This document shows positions 48,701 through 60,794 of a stretch of 64,000 nt of DNA, in pieces. The stretch covers positions 17,821,884 to 17,885,883 of the forward strand of contig CM052356.1 in the NCBI GenBank assembly GCA_028551475.1, read 5' to 3'. Source of the DNA: Casuarina equisetifolia. Lineage: Eukaryota > Streptophyta > Magnoliopsida > Fagales > Casuarinaceae. The notes below the pieces were generated by a model. It was not told where the DNA came from. It searched no databases and saw nothing but the letters and a program-made list of their open reading frames with translations. Every line of letters begins with the position of its first letter. Within the stretch, counting starts at the first letter, position 1. Both the position numbers and the translations under genes were made by a program.

Positions 48701-51700
48701 ATTCTTAATGTGTTCAGTGCCTTAAGAAAACACTTCTTGGCATTCGTAGATTTAAGTTGTAGTGTTCTTAAAAACTCAGGTTTATTCTTGCCACCTTATG
48801 AGACCAAATTTTCTGATGCCATTTTTCCTTTGTCTCCCACTTTTCATGTCCTGATTTTATCTTCAAGATAAAATCAATTTCATGTCCTATACCCAATTTA
48901 TGTTATTGCTTTATTGAGGGTTTTTATGTGGTTCTGATAGGTCTGGAAACGGTTCACCCTTTTTGAACAAACTTATGGAGATCTGGCTAGCATGTTGAAG
49001 GTAGTTACTTTGCTCTGAACAGCATTTTCTGAATACCAATATTCTTCTCCTTTCTCTACGGATTATACTCCATTACATCTGGAATTGAGAGTTTCTCAAA
49101 GCTAGATTTACCTTTTTCTCTTTAACTTAGAAAACCATATCCAAGTTGTTTTGCTCTGTCACCTGTAGAAATCAGCAAAGAAAATGTTTCCTTTTATGTT
49201 AGCTGTGCATTGTTAGATTCAAAAGCTGCTATACCATTTCTTGATTAGCAGGGACTTTTTTTTTTTTTAAAGATTCTGTTGCTTAAGAATATAAATGAAA
49301 ATAATGTCAAGCCTCAAATTCTTTGCGGTGCAATGCTGTGTATTTATCAGTGTGTTTAGATCTTCTTGTTGCTTTCCTGATTCTTATAACAAAGTAATTT
49401 TCTATCAGAATCAAGCATCATTGCAAGATAATATTGGTGAAAGACTTTTCTGTTAATAATCTCCCGGAGCCTTGAACATGAAAGACTTTTCTATTAATGA
49501 ACTCTATACCCAAAGTATATTGAATGATTTTGATTTATAACCAGATAACAACGAAATGAATTTTCATTGCCATTGGTTGTAAGTGAAGATATCAGAAGCT
49601 TTTTCTTTTTTAATTTAACCTATTTTTTAGTTTGGAACCTTTGGCTTCTCTCTGGTGTTGCTTGCATTATGTGAATCTGTGGTTTCTTTCTCTTTCACTT
49701 ACAAGCTCTCAGAACAGATTGTGTGATGGTGCCCTAACCACTGCAAATTTATGATATGCCATAGAAATAATTTCTTTTTCCTTTTTTTTTTTTTTTTTTG
49801 GGGGGGGGGGGGGGGTGGTGTGTGTGCAAGCCCTGTAAATAATGCTTGACAATTGGTTCTTTTCATCTTATTTTAATGCTTTGATAACTTTTAATGGTTG
49901 AAGGCACTAGCTCCCTCATCAATGTTTGAGTAACCATATGGGTAAATTTCTATATTGTTAGCGCCTGATAATGTCATCAACTAGATGTTTAGGAACTTGT
50001 TAATGTCATCTAGGTTGAACAAAGAAAGAAAGAAGCTCTTTCTAGAACAGGGGAAGAGGGAACATCAGCATTAGAGGGATCATTGCAAGATGTTGTATCA
50101 CGTTATAGTTTCATGGATCTTTGGCCATGCTCTTCCAAGGATTTGGATCATTTGGCGCGGCAGGAGGTACGTTCTGTTAAAATTGTCTTTTTTGTTCATA
50201 TGATTAGTTGAAGTAAAATGGTGTGTGGATGCTAGAAAGATAGGATAGAATAGGGTTCTCCCACTTTGCATCCTATGTGATGTAATATGTATGTGAAAGT
50301 AAGATCCCCACAATAGACATTTGTATACTTGTCAAGGAAAAAGAAGTTTTGATGAAGCACTCAACTTGGAGCTACCAACTACCATTGTTTCTTTCTGTTT
50401 TATTGGTTAGCAAGGAAGGAACATTGAGCAGCCTTCATTTGTTCTTTGTTCTTTAGAGCTGGGGATAACATATTTGCAACCTGGGTGTCCTTGCACCAGA
50501 CCAGATGTATGTGTTTGTTTTATGTAGAATCAGTAGAATCAGGGTTATAATATTATCTTGTAACTACACGTTCCTGTAAGTGCTTTCTTTTTAACAAATA
50601 ATGGAAGAAGTATTTGTCCCGTTAATCCCATAGAGCTCTAGATCTTCCCTTCAAAGTTGAAGAGGGAGAGAAGTAACACTATTCTAGAAGGCTTTTTGTG
50701 CTGTAACTATTGTCTCTCGAGTATTTCATCTTTTGGATAATAACTATTTATTCTAGAAGGCAGTGAAAGAGATAGTGAAACTGGGGCAATAGAACTGAAG
50801 TTCAAAAGATTTAATAATCACTCCCGGTAGCCAGTCTGCTGGTTGGTAAGCAGCAGCCACCATAAAAAGGTGCAATTGCTACTCAGGCAATAATGGGGTA
50901 TTTAATCTTTTGGATGATAAGTTCATCATTAAGGTGCAAAAAGATATAAGACTCTAATGAAAATGTGTAGGGTTATTGCACATGTTTATTATATATCTAG
51001 ATATGCGTTTTTATATTGATCTAAATGCAAAGTTCTGGTTTTACGCTTTCAGTGGCTTGTAAAAAATATCAATAAGAGAGTGGAGAGGTTGGCTCTGCCT
51101 AATGGCTCTGGGGCTACAGGTATTATTATAGTGCTTATGTACTGTTGTAATTTTTATTTTTACATGTTTTGTTGATTCTTTGCGGGTATTATCTGGTTCA
51201 CTGCACCCTTTGTGTAGATAAGGTTCCTACAGGCTTGATAAGAAATTCAGCTACGTCTGCCAAGGTTGTATATCCTGACACTTCTAAGATGGCGATTTAT
51301 CATCCAAGCCAAACATCCGGTATGGGGAATCTTTTTTCCTGATTACTCAGGATTTTCTTTTATTTACATCATCTTCCAATTTACCCTGCTATCATTTGTC
51401 CATGGAACATTACATCATGAAAAGAAAGTGCCTGTTCATCATTCTATAGCTGTCCTTACATAGATATAGTAGCATGGTTCTTTACTGGAGTTTGAATGTT
51501 GTTCTAGTTCTGGAATATATACAGAAAAAATGCGTAAAATAAATGGGTGCCACTGGTTAATGGTCATTGTGGATTTTTTGCTCGTCAACGGTTATTTTTA
51601 ATTGGATATCTATATTTCAATGGAATTTTTTTTTTAAAAAAAAAAAAGGTGTTTTTTTTTGGTGCTGTTGCTTCCTTAAAAACTGTTACCAATTTTGCAC

Positions 51701-53794
51701 TTTATTTTTGATTGAATTGCATGTTTTCCTGTTAAACTGTATTTAACATAATTGGCTCTGTCTGAACCCTAAATCTAGATTTACTTCAGCCTATTACAAC
51801 TTAGGTATCTGATATTCTAATTTTTTATCACTGTAGAACCCAGGAAATATTTTGCCTTTTGTTAAGGTTGTGGATCAGAGCCATTTTTGCAGAGGGGTGT
51901 AAATGTTGATGATTGCTTCCATAGTGGATGACATTATCAAAACTCTAAATAGACACGGTAGCTCGCCTGCTGTCACAGGCATCCAAAATGAATATACAAT
52001 ATCAAACTGACACAAAGGAACTAATTCGGTGAAAAGAGAAATATTAGTCCCTGAAAGCTTTTATAGAAAGGGAATGACATTGACACAGATTTTTTTATTC
52101 TTCCTGTGCTTTTCTAGTGGTTTACCATCACCTATACAAGGGAACGTATCATGAGAATTGGAAATTATGTTTGTAGCATGGTTATGCTCCTACTACATTT
52201 CTTTCATATTTTGCGGCATGTATAATTATAACTTAATGGCTGACTTGTTTGACTGCAGGGATGGAAATTCTTCCGAGCATTACAGTATCTGGAAATCCTT
52301 CTACATTCAGCAACTTGCCAAATCCAAATATTTCACTAGGGGGCGATGGGACAACCAGTGCAATTGATGAAATTCTGAAAGCAACACCACCTGCATTGGT
52401 AGCATTTTTATCTGGCTTGCCTGCTGTTGAGGGTAATCTTCTTTGACTTATATCCATGATTTAGGGACCACTCTCAAGATGATAATCACTGTACTTACCA
52501 ACTATTTTCACTTTGATTTCTCCTTAACAACACCCAATTTATTGCTTAAATCAAAGTGAAACATCATATTCTACATGGGGCGTCAAAAATTGTGTAGCAG
52601 TTTCAGCTGAACATTTCTGCCTTTGTCTACATGTAAATACTTTTATAATTTTAAATGGAAGTCATTCTTGAACACAAAATTACTTTTCTTTGAACCGGAT
52701 GTACTCTATTTGAATTGATGGTACTGAAGGTGTATGAATGATTCATGGCCACTAATCACCTACCTTGCTGAGGTGAAGTATGCTTTCTTTGCAAATTTCA
52801 GGTCCATCGCCAGATGTGGATATTGTATTATCAATTTGTTTGCAAAGTGATATACCAGCAGCAAAAATTGGCAAATCAGGGACTTACACAGGGCAAATGT
52901 CAGGAGGTCCTGCACATAGTACAAGTGATCTCTCTGCCTCAAGCAAGACCCGTCCCATCCCAAGTGCTTCATCTTTCAAACCAATCAGGGACAGACAATC
53001 TGGGAAAAGGAAAGATCTAGATGGTATGTATGGCCTTCCTTCTCGGTTACTATATTTATGCTGTTATAAGACATGATACTCCATATTGATGTGTCTAAGC
53101 GTGCCTTTGTTAAGTAATTAATTTTTGATTTCTTCCAAATACTTCTGAAATATCTGTAGAGGATATGGGATACACAATTGATTTGGACAAAATTGTAGCA
53201 TGTTCTTGTTTATCTTTTTCATCTCATGAGTTAAGAGATCAGTTCATGCTCATGAATAATATGCCGAGACATATTCACAGGTTGAAATAACAGTTTTCAG
53301 GCAACCTAAATTGGATGCTTCAAACCTTGTGTGGCATCTGGCTTGAGTTGATTATCCAGTTCTTCCAATTTTCCAGTACTTCCTCTGCCTGTTGATCAGA
53401 TTTTGAAATGATAATAGTTGGATGTGTTTGATAAATTGCTAGCCCCACACATGGGATTGCATCTCCTGTTTTGTTATATCTGATCGATCCCAAGCCTGGG
53501 GCCTAGTCGATTGTAGTCTGAGCTCAAGCTCAAAACATTTCATGCAGTATCTCACAAGGAAAGAATAATGGAGAAGATTTTACTGATGCTACCATTTGAA
53601 TTTTTGTAGCTCAAGAAGATGATGAAACTGCAACTGTCCAAAGCCAGCCACTTCCTAGAGATGCTTTCAGGATACGGCAGATCCAGAAAGCCCAAGGAAG
53701 TACAGCTTCAAAACCTCGAGGCGCCACTTCACAAACAGGGTCGGCTTCATATGGAAGTGCACTTTCCGGAGATTTGTCTGCCAGCAACGGTTGA
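39704..53794 (+). CDS. CSTF77: Cleavage stimulation factor subunit 77 (CSTF77)
   Basis: The scaffold subunit of the nuclear CstF complex, which binds the GU-rich element and stimulates pre-mRNA 3'-end cleavage. Twenty-two exons: 39704-39775, 39893-39955, 41099-41208, 41760-41860, 42737-42798, 42935-43075, 43244-43372, 44438-44484, 44900-44963, 45998-46118, 46364-46422, 46503-46571, 47200-47340, 47796-47860, 47975-48071, 48941-49000, 50014-50166, 51053-51119, 51218-51319, 52259-52432, 52802-53023 and 53610-53794. They join in frame to 767 residues (Arabidopsis about 733). Residues 1-550 are HAT repeats of the Suf domain, with hallmarks such as 'AKYWKQYVEAHMAVNNDDAT', 'TPTHHIEQLWKEYENFE' and 'LTRLNDDRNIRALFERAL'. 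The C-terminal part carries the 'ATPPALVAFLSGLP' segment, where CstF77 meets CstF64 and CstF50. Intron 7 uses a GC donor; the others use GT. No disabling change was seen. Confidence 0.97.
49782..49815. repeat. T18-G16 homopolymer junction in a CSTF77 intron
   Basis: Eighteen T residues are followed directly by sixteen G residues, then TGGTGTGTGTGCAAGCCCTG, within the intron before exon 17. The order T-run, G-rich run, TGTG, then a CCCTG-containing stretch loosely resembles the 3' end of the SINE-like insert at 25150-25285. It may be a truncated, slippage-expanded copy. Confidence 0.6.
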
Positions 53795-54494
53795 TGTTCT
53801 TTTACAGCCCTCTTCCCTTTTTTTTGGCCATTATTTTTAATTTTTATTGTATGCCAATTTTCCAGCTCATTAACGTGTTCAATAATATATCAAGGTAAAA
53901 AACAATTTTGAGATAAATCTCCCCGACTAAGAAGTGATGATTATCAATCAAACCCTGTTATGCTTGCGCTCTCCACAACTTTCCTGCTTCACGATTGTTA
54001 ATGTGGGATAGCTTGGATGTAGAGATGGATTATCGTCGTCTGCAGTGTAGTTGTCTATAAAGCTGCTTGGAGTGGCTATGATATTAACTATACAGACTAA
54101 TAATGCTTAGAATGGACTTGCAAAAAGAACAGGTACAAGATAGGGGGTAACGAACTTAAGACCTATTGGACTACCCATAAGGTAAACATACATATGAATA
54201 AACTTAATTACTTATCACAATCCATCCCACGGCTTATATTGCAGTGACATTTTACATCATACACCAATTGTCGCATCACATGCCCCAATGCCAGTCACTG
54301 GCACTGGGGTTATGAAACATGAGGTGGTTCTTAGCCAACAGAAACATGGAAAAAACCGAAGTAATCAGAGGGAAAATATCATCCAGCATCTTTTGCTGTT
54401 GAATGTGAGGATTATTACCAGGAAAACGTAATCTAGACAAAACTTGGACAGAACCGAAAGAACTTGAATGCTCTAAAGAAGAGAAAATTGTCTT
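53795..54494. other. Convergent 3' ends of CSTF77 and the 193-residue membrane gene
   Basis: The two genes converge here with 700 bp between their stop codons. Both 3' untranslated regions should lie in it. No further gene was seen. Confidence 0.5.
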
Positions 54495-56395
54495 TCACCA
54501 GCTAAACTTTTTCAATAAGTCCTTGGTTCTTTTCCTCATGCGAGTGAAAACGAAAACCATGCAAGCAAGGATCCATGGAGGGAAGCTCCCACCAAAAACG
54601 TTAAACTTCTCTGCCCATGCTGGAGTTTCCTTCAAAACCAATGCGAGTAAAATGGTTATAACTGCTACGCCAACCACGATTTTGGTAACTGGTATCATCA
54701 AGGAATCCTGCAGCAATCAGGGATGATTAAAGGAAAAGAGATTATCAGCCAAAATAGGGAACAGAAGGCCTTTCCGCCATCTCGCACACAAACACTCACA
54801 TGCAAAGAAGAAGGGAAGGCACAACTCAGATTGATGCTACATTCTACTATCATGTCCTTGATTCTATTCCCCATCAGGATAACAATCTCTTAATGGATCC
54901 TTGATATCTGAAACACGGACTTTTCTTATGTTTATTAGAAACTTGAAGGAAACGTGAGATGGACAAGACGGTAATAGATTTTGTAGAACTCCTTGATAAC
55001 ATAGTATCATGGCATTTGTAAAGGGGAAAAAGAAAAGAGAAGAAATCAAATTACTAAAAAGAACAAAAAAGAGAAAATCAGATCCGCAATGCATATATTT
55101 GGTTTTCAGGGTACTGTTTTCTTAACCTTCACAATGTTTCTACCCATATAGTCCAAGCATGAAGGGGGATCACTGGATGTTCTTCATAACAATTACGCCT
55201 AGGAGCACTCAACATGACAAAGCCAAAACAAGAGGTCTTAGTTTTCCTCATGGGGGTAAAAGAATTTTCATTTTCAGAATGGTTCATTATCCAGAAGTTT
55301 TATAGATAAGACTCAATCTCTAGGAGGTCCTTTGCAGCACCTAAATTTTCCAGAAAGCACTACCCCGACGGCTAGGAAGAATCTAAGGTTGTAGAAGTAT
55401 ATACTCCAGTATGAGGTTTTGATATCCGAAGTATGATTGCTCCCAATGATTTTCCCTTTACAGAATGCATTTGATTAGAAAACAGTGTCGAATTAGTGTC
55501 AAGAAGCTTTTATCTAGACACATCATGATCATCAACTCGTCCACAAACAGGGCACGTAAAATTGGAGAAGATTTAGTTCGGTTGTGGGGGAAGTCTCAAT
55601 TAGCAAGTTAACAAATGTCGAGTAAATCACCACTTCATCCTTCAACTACTCACAAACCGAAGAATTTACATTGAAATATGAAGTTCAGACAACGGCCTAT
55701 TTGTTAGTCAGAAAAAGTTACGGGCATCTTGAAAACAAGTTAGGAAGAAAGAAAAGGGCATTTCATAACCTTTACCTTTGCCACAATTTCCAGGCTTTAG
55801 GTACAGAAAGAAACACCGAGGGAATTCACAGAATCCTGCAGTGTTTGCCTTAACAGCTCAAGCTTCATGTCTATCCATGCTTCAGAGTAGTTAATTTCCC
55901 TTAAATTCAACTCATAGTTTATGACTGAATTTCATTTACAGCGTTTTCTGAGTAACCAAACAATCAATATATCGCCAACACGCACAAAGTTGAACAAAAT
56001 ATAAACTTCGATATCTCCGACATTACCTTGGGCTCCCCATCAATGAACACGACGGATCCGTCCCTGTAAGACAACAGAGACCTTCCGTTCCTCGGGTGGA
56101 ACCTGATCGCGACGGCTCGCCCAGACTCGGGATTGAACGCGAATAACGCCTTGAACCCGTATTTGTCGAGGATGTCCCGGACCTCGAGCTGGTTCTGCTC
56201 CCACCCTCCCAGACTCGCCTTGAACACGTCGATCGGACCCTTGCCACGTCGGAATAGGTGAATCTCGACCTCGGGCATCTTGGTCCTTACTGTCTTTGAC
56301 TTCTGGGTCGGCCCCGCTGGCGGAGAACTGTCCGCGCCCGGGTCCCTTTCATCGATTTCCGGGACTATTTCCGGCTCGTTCTCGTTCTCTGCCAT
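54495..56395 (-). CDS. Conserved plant two-helix membrane protein, function unknown
   Basis: A protein of a plant-conserved family that I recognise by sequence pattern but cannot name. Two minus-strand exons, 56395-56027 (123 codons) and 54707-54495 (70 codons plus stop), join at a phase-0 GT-AG intron to 193 residues. Residues 1-45 are acidic and disordered ('ENENEPEIVPEIDERDPG'). Residues 46-123 form a compact soluble domain with 'PEVEIHLFRRGKGPIDVFKA', 'LEVRDILDKYGFKALFAFNP' and 'RFHPRNGRSLLSYRDGS'. Two hydrophobic helices follow (about 133-149 and 164-178), separated by 'KETPAWAEKFN' and ending in a basic tail RMRKRTKDLLKK. This suggests a tail-anchored or hairpin protein of the ER or plastid envelope, which is inference. 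An upstream in-frame ATG near 56518 exists, but the conserved start is taken at 56395. An AT dinucleotide run lies 35-50 bp upstream. Confidence 0.88.
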
Positions 56396-56700
56396 ATCCG
56401 TAAGGCTTGGGCCAACCAGTCGCTGGTTCGATATATATATATAGCTTTGTAACTTCCTGAACCGTTTCACGGTTGAATTTCTTCTAGGTTGTCGACTTCG
56501 AAGCGACGAGAACGTCAATTCCCGGATTTTGATGCTTGGAGGCTACAAGGTCTCCGGACAATAATGTTACTTCTTATGTCTTTTAGTATATTTTGAACTT
56601 GCATGTACTACATACAATTCGATCTTATTTGTCTAAGTTGTAAGCTTTAATATCATGTTATAAAAACTCTTTGTTTTCTTAAACTAACTTATAAAAAATG
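56396..56700. other. Upstream region of the 193-residue membrane gene
   Basis: A TATATATATATA run at about 56431-56445 could serve as the TATA element, but it lies only about 40 bp from the start codon and would leave a very short leader. It may instead be a microsatellite. The DNA then turns AT-rich. Confidence 0.35.
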
Positions 56701-58110
56701 AACAATGCTTTTACATATAAAGAATTTCATAAAAAGTTATAAGTAATACAAGACATATTAATATGAACTTCACTTATTTGGAAGAAAATGTTATTTAAAA
56801 CTTCCTAATCTTAAGTTTGATACTTAAATGTATAAATTTGGGTGCATGTATTAAAAAATAAATAAAACAAAAGTAAAAAATATTTTGAACCATGACCAAG
56901 GATAGGTGATTCTAGAATAATAGTTAAGATTAGGTAATACTTAGTTACAAAGATTAAAACTCTGTACTTAGAAAACATAGGACCTAATCTATTTAAGAAA
57001 AATAATACATATAATAACTATAATATATTGAGCCTTATTCTAATACTCAACATGGTAACATGGTAAGTCACCTAATATGGTAATGTGGTAGGTGTAATTA
57101 ACACATTTTCAATCTTTAACATCCCTCTTCAAGTTAAAAATCAAAAGAAGTCTAAGACCCTAAGCTTGCTAGGAGATGATAATGTTGATATGTTCTTAAG
57201 GCCTTGATCAGAATATTAGCAAGTTGGTTATCACTCCTAACATGTATTGTACTCATTAAATCATGATGCATTTTTTCTCTCAAACAAAGTGACAATAAAC
57301 ATTTATGTGTTTGGTTTTTTGATGAAATACTAGGTTCTCGATCAATTTCTGCACTGCCTTATTATCATAATATAATAGAATTGGCTATGAAACATTAATT
57401 CTCATATCTTTTAATAGACCAATCACCCAAACAATTTCACAAGTAATGGTTGTTATCACCTTATATTCAGCCCCTATTAAAGAAAGAGTCACAACTAGTT
57501 ATTTATTACTTTTTCAATAAATTACTGAATGACCAAGTGTAAAACAGAAACTAGTGGTAGATTAGCAGGACCATAGGGCATTTTGCATAGTTGGCATCAC
57601 ATAAAACTCACTAGAAAAAATCATCATCTGAAGGAAAGTATAAACCAAACCTTGTTATTCCTTTGAGATACTTAACAATGCAAAGAGCTATCTCCCAATG
57701 TGATTGTTTAGGAGCATGCATAAATTGACTCAAGAGATGTATTAGAAAAGTTATGTTATGGTGTGTCATGTCAAGATAATTCAACTTACCAAGTAACTGT
57801 TAATAGCTTAAGATGTTCTCAAATGATAGATCATTTATTTGTGGACGAATTCATTTGTCATATTTCAAGTTAATGAATAAGACATTTGTTTTCGTGAAAT
57901 TTTTAACAAACTTTACAACTCATATGCCCAATTCAGAAATCAACTTTATGATATACTTACATTAATTGCAATGTATGTTATCTGAATCTCGAAGGATCTC
58001 GATCCTAAAAAAAATACTTGAATTCTCCCAAATCCTTAATTTAAAATGTAGAATGAAGATAAGCCTACAAAACGTCAATTTCTTGTGTGTCATCACCAAT
58101 AATTAAAATG

Positions 58111-58143
<33 letters not shown>

Positions 58144-59990
58144 TATTAAAATAATATTACCATCTTGTCATTTAGTGAAAAAAGAATAATCATACAACGA
58201 ATGCCGATAACCAGTATATACAAGCTTTTATAAACTTTGCATTCCACTATCGTGGGGCTTGCTTTAACCCATATAAAGATTTCCTCAACTGGCATACTTT
58301 GGACCCTTTTAAACGAACTCCTAGGTAGGAGTTTCATATATACTTTACCATCTAAGTCTCCCTGTAAAAACATATTATAGATATTCATAAGTCAAATAGT
58401 CCATCTACGTTGTGAAGTAATAGATAATGCATTTCTAACTATCACAAATTTTACTATAGGAAAAAAAAGTCTCATAATAATTTATCCATTCTATCTGACT
58501 ATAACCTTTGGCTACTAGATGAGTCTTAAAACATTCAATACTCCTATCAAGATGATACTTAATCTTGTATACCTGTTACATCTTATGAGTTTTTTTCGTG
58601 GTAGTAAGTTTACCAATTCTCATGTTTCATTCGATTATAATGCTTTCATTGCCTTATCCATGGTATCTCGTCCATCTAGAATCCTTAACTGCCCATGATA
58701 GAACAAGGGTTCTTTTTAGGTGAAATGCAATTATGAAGTGCTAATGTGAAATGAGAATATGTGTACAAGATATATAGTCATAGATGGGATATTGTATGGA
58801 TGGACGGACAATAATATTGTAAACATAATCTTGAGTCCATATAGGTGATATCGATGTTCTGGTAGATTGTCTAAAAAGTGATGGAAAGACTATGGGATCA
58901 AGCATGGGTGGCAAGAAATGATCATCATCTATCTCATCATAAATGAAAGCAGGAGGCAACGTAAAAGGAGGATCTGGAATCTCCAATGTAACATCATTCA
59001 GTTTGTTGCCTAATGTACTAGGAATGGTAATATCTTGTATAGTATGAGTAAGAGTATCATGAATGACATTTGATTGTGGAGGAGAGTTACCTGAGCATCT
59101 GAATCAAAGTGAACTCTGATAACTTGTTGAGCAAACTCTTTATCTCGAAATGATATCATAGGAAATTATGAAGAATGAGACTTAATTTATATGTTTCTAA
59201 AAGGAAAAACATTTTCATGAAAGTAAACATCACAACTCACAAAAAACTTCTTTATTTTAATGTCATAAAGTTTATACCTCTTTTACCCAAAATGGTATCC
59301 CATGAAAATATTGGGAATAGCTCGATGGGCAAATTTGTCTTTATGCCCCATCATTGAAGCATAACAAAGATAACTGAAAACTCGGAGTCTAGAAAGGTCA
59401 TTAGTTTTCCCATGAATCACTTCATAAAGAGATTTCTTACGTAAGACTGAAGAATAAATACAATTGATAATGTATGTGACAGTGCTTACATGAGAAATCT
59501 CTCATTATCAATTGTGTAGGCATGTGACTTTGAAATTTTAATACCTATGTAACAACCAATAAGTAACGATGCTTATGTTCTACCATACCATTCTATTACA
59601 AGATATATACACATAAATTTTCATGCATTATACTTCGTGATGAAAACAATTTGTTACATGAGGAATTAAAAAAATCAGTTGCATTATTAGAACAAATGTG
59701 TTTGATCTTAATGCTAAAATAATTTTTAATTGTGTTAAAGAAACATTTCAAATATGATACCGTTTTAATCTTATGTTTTATGAGGAAAATCCAAGTTCCC
59801 CGTGAAAATCATCAACAATGGTTAAAAAATATTTTGAGCCATCATAATTTAGGGCATGATATGATTTCTAAATATCCATATGAATTAAATCAAAAAGATT
59901 TTTGATATTCTTAGTGTAAACAATAAATGGATTACGTGTTTTCTTAACAAGAGGACAAACTGAACAATAAAAATCAGAAAATGAAAAATC
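56700..59990 (-). mobile_element. Ty1/Copia relic, minus strand, heavily decayed
   Basis: Copia parts are visible in several minus-strand frames: the reverse-transcriptase segment near 58330-58390 ('MFLQGDLDGKVYMKL'), later reverse transcriptase and RNase H scraps at about 57180-58320, a linker after integrase near 58740-59000, and integrase-region fragments at about 59160-59990. A purine tract (TTGAAGAGGGA) lies near 57120-57132. TGTTAAAGATTG follows on the minus strand, the likely start of the 3' LTR running toward about 56700. No 5' LTR was found. It has many breaks and no paired LTR to date it, and looks older than the element at 5514-11235. Confidence 0.65.
58112..58141. repeat. (TA)n microsatellite, about 15 units
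   Basis: An uninterrupted TA dinucleotide run of about 30 bp inside the Copia relic. Confidence 0.9.
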
Positions 59991-60794
59991 TTTGAAATCA
60001 TTTTAATGTATTGAAAGATTTAAAAGTCTAATCTAAAAATTAACTTGAAAGTTTAATTTTTTATTTTTATTTAATTTTTTATTTTATGATTTTTATCTTT
60101 TAGTAACTCTTATCTTGCACACACATAAAAGACCTCAAACAAGATTATGCACATTAAATTTCTATCTTTTTTTGCTATGGATGCAAAGTTTGACGTCATT
60201 GTCTTTAGTAACTTGTATGCAAGGGACGAGATGTAGGAAATGTGTTGAGAAATTAATGTAGATTATGGAATAAACATAAATATAATAATTATTAAAAACT
60301 TAAGGATCTTATGTTATTTTAAATAAATAAATTCATATATTTTTAGGACTTAGTAATTTATCATTGTTGAGAGATATGTCATAGACTTTTGAAAGAATAA
60401 GTTTGATGATTTGATCATATAAGATGGTTACTCCATTTACTTAAAGGCTAACCTTTTAAAATAAAACTTAAGTCCCTGAGGTTTGCGCCAAGAAAGTTGC
60501 TTAACTAGTTGGTTTGCAATTGCTTGCGACTACTTATTAATGGGGAAAGTAGTGGGCCCTACTAATATTGTGGGTGAAGTATTTAGGTAAGATAACGTAA
60601 AACACACACTCAAATGTATATATATAACTTAAACTGAAAGTGAATTGGAGAAGAGTCAAAATTAGTTGTCACGTCGGAGTGTTGAGAAAACGACGTCATT
60701 TTGGTTTAGTTCTACCGTTAAAGCACTTATTACCGGTCGCAGTCGCCGCTCGCGCACTCTTTTTCCCTGAAAACGTGAGCATCGCAACTCGACC
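59991..60794. other. AT-rich spacer and promoter of the PUS3-like gene
   Basis: No gene was seen in 59991-60600. A TATATATATAA run lies near 60618-60628. The last 130 bp before the start codon are GC-richer and include a palindromic ACGACGTCAT motif near 60689-60699, the core of a bZIP-type binding site. Either could belong to the core promoter. Confidence 0.35.

Noticed and set aside
55964-56518. Extended 184-codon version of the two-helix protein's first exon
   Set aside because: The extra N-terminal part crosses an AT microsatellite and is basic and low-complexity. The conserved start MAENENE at 56395 and the donor at 56026 fit better.
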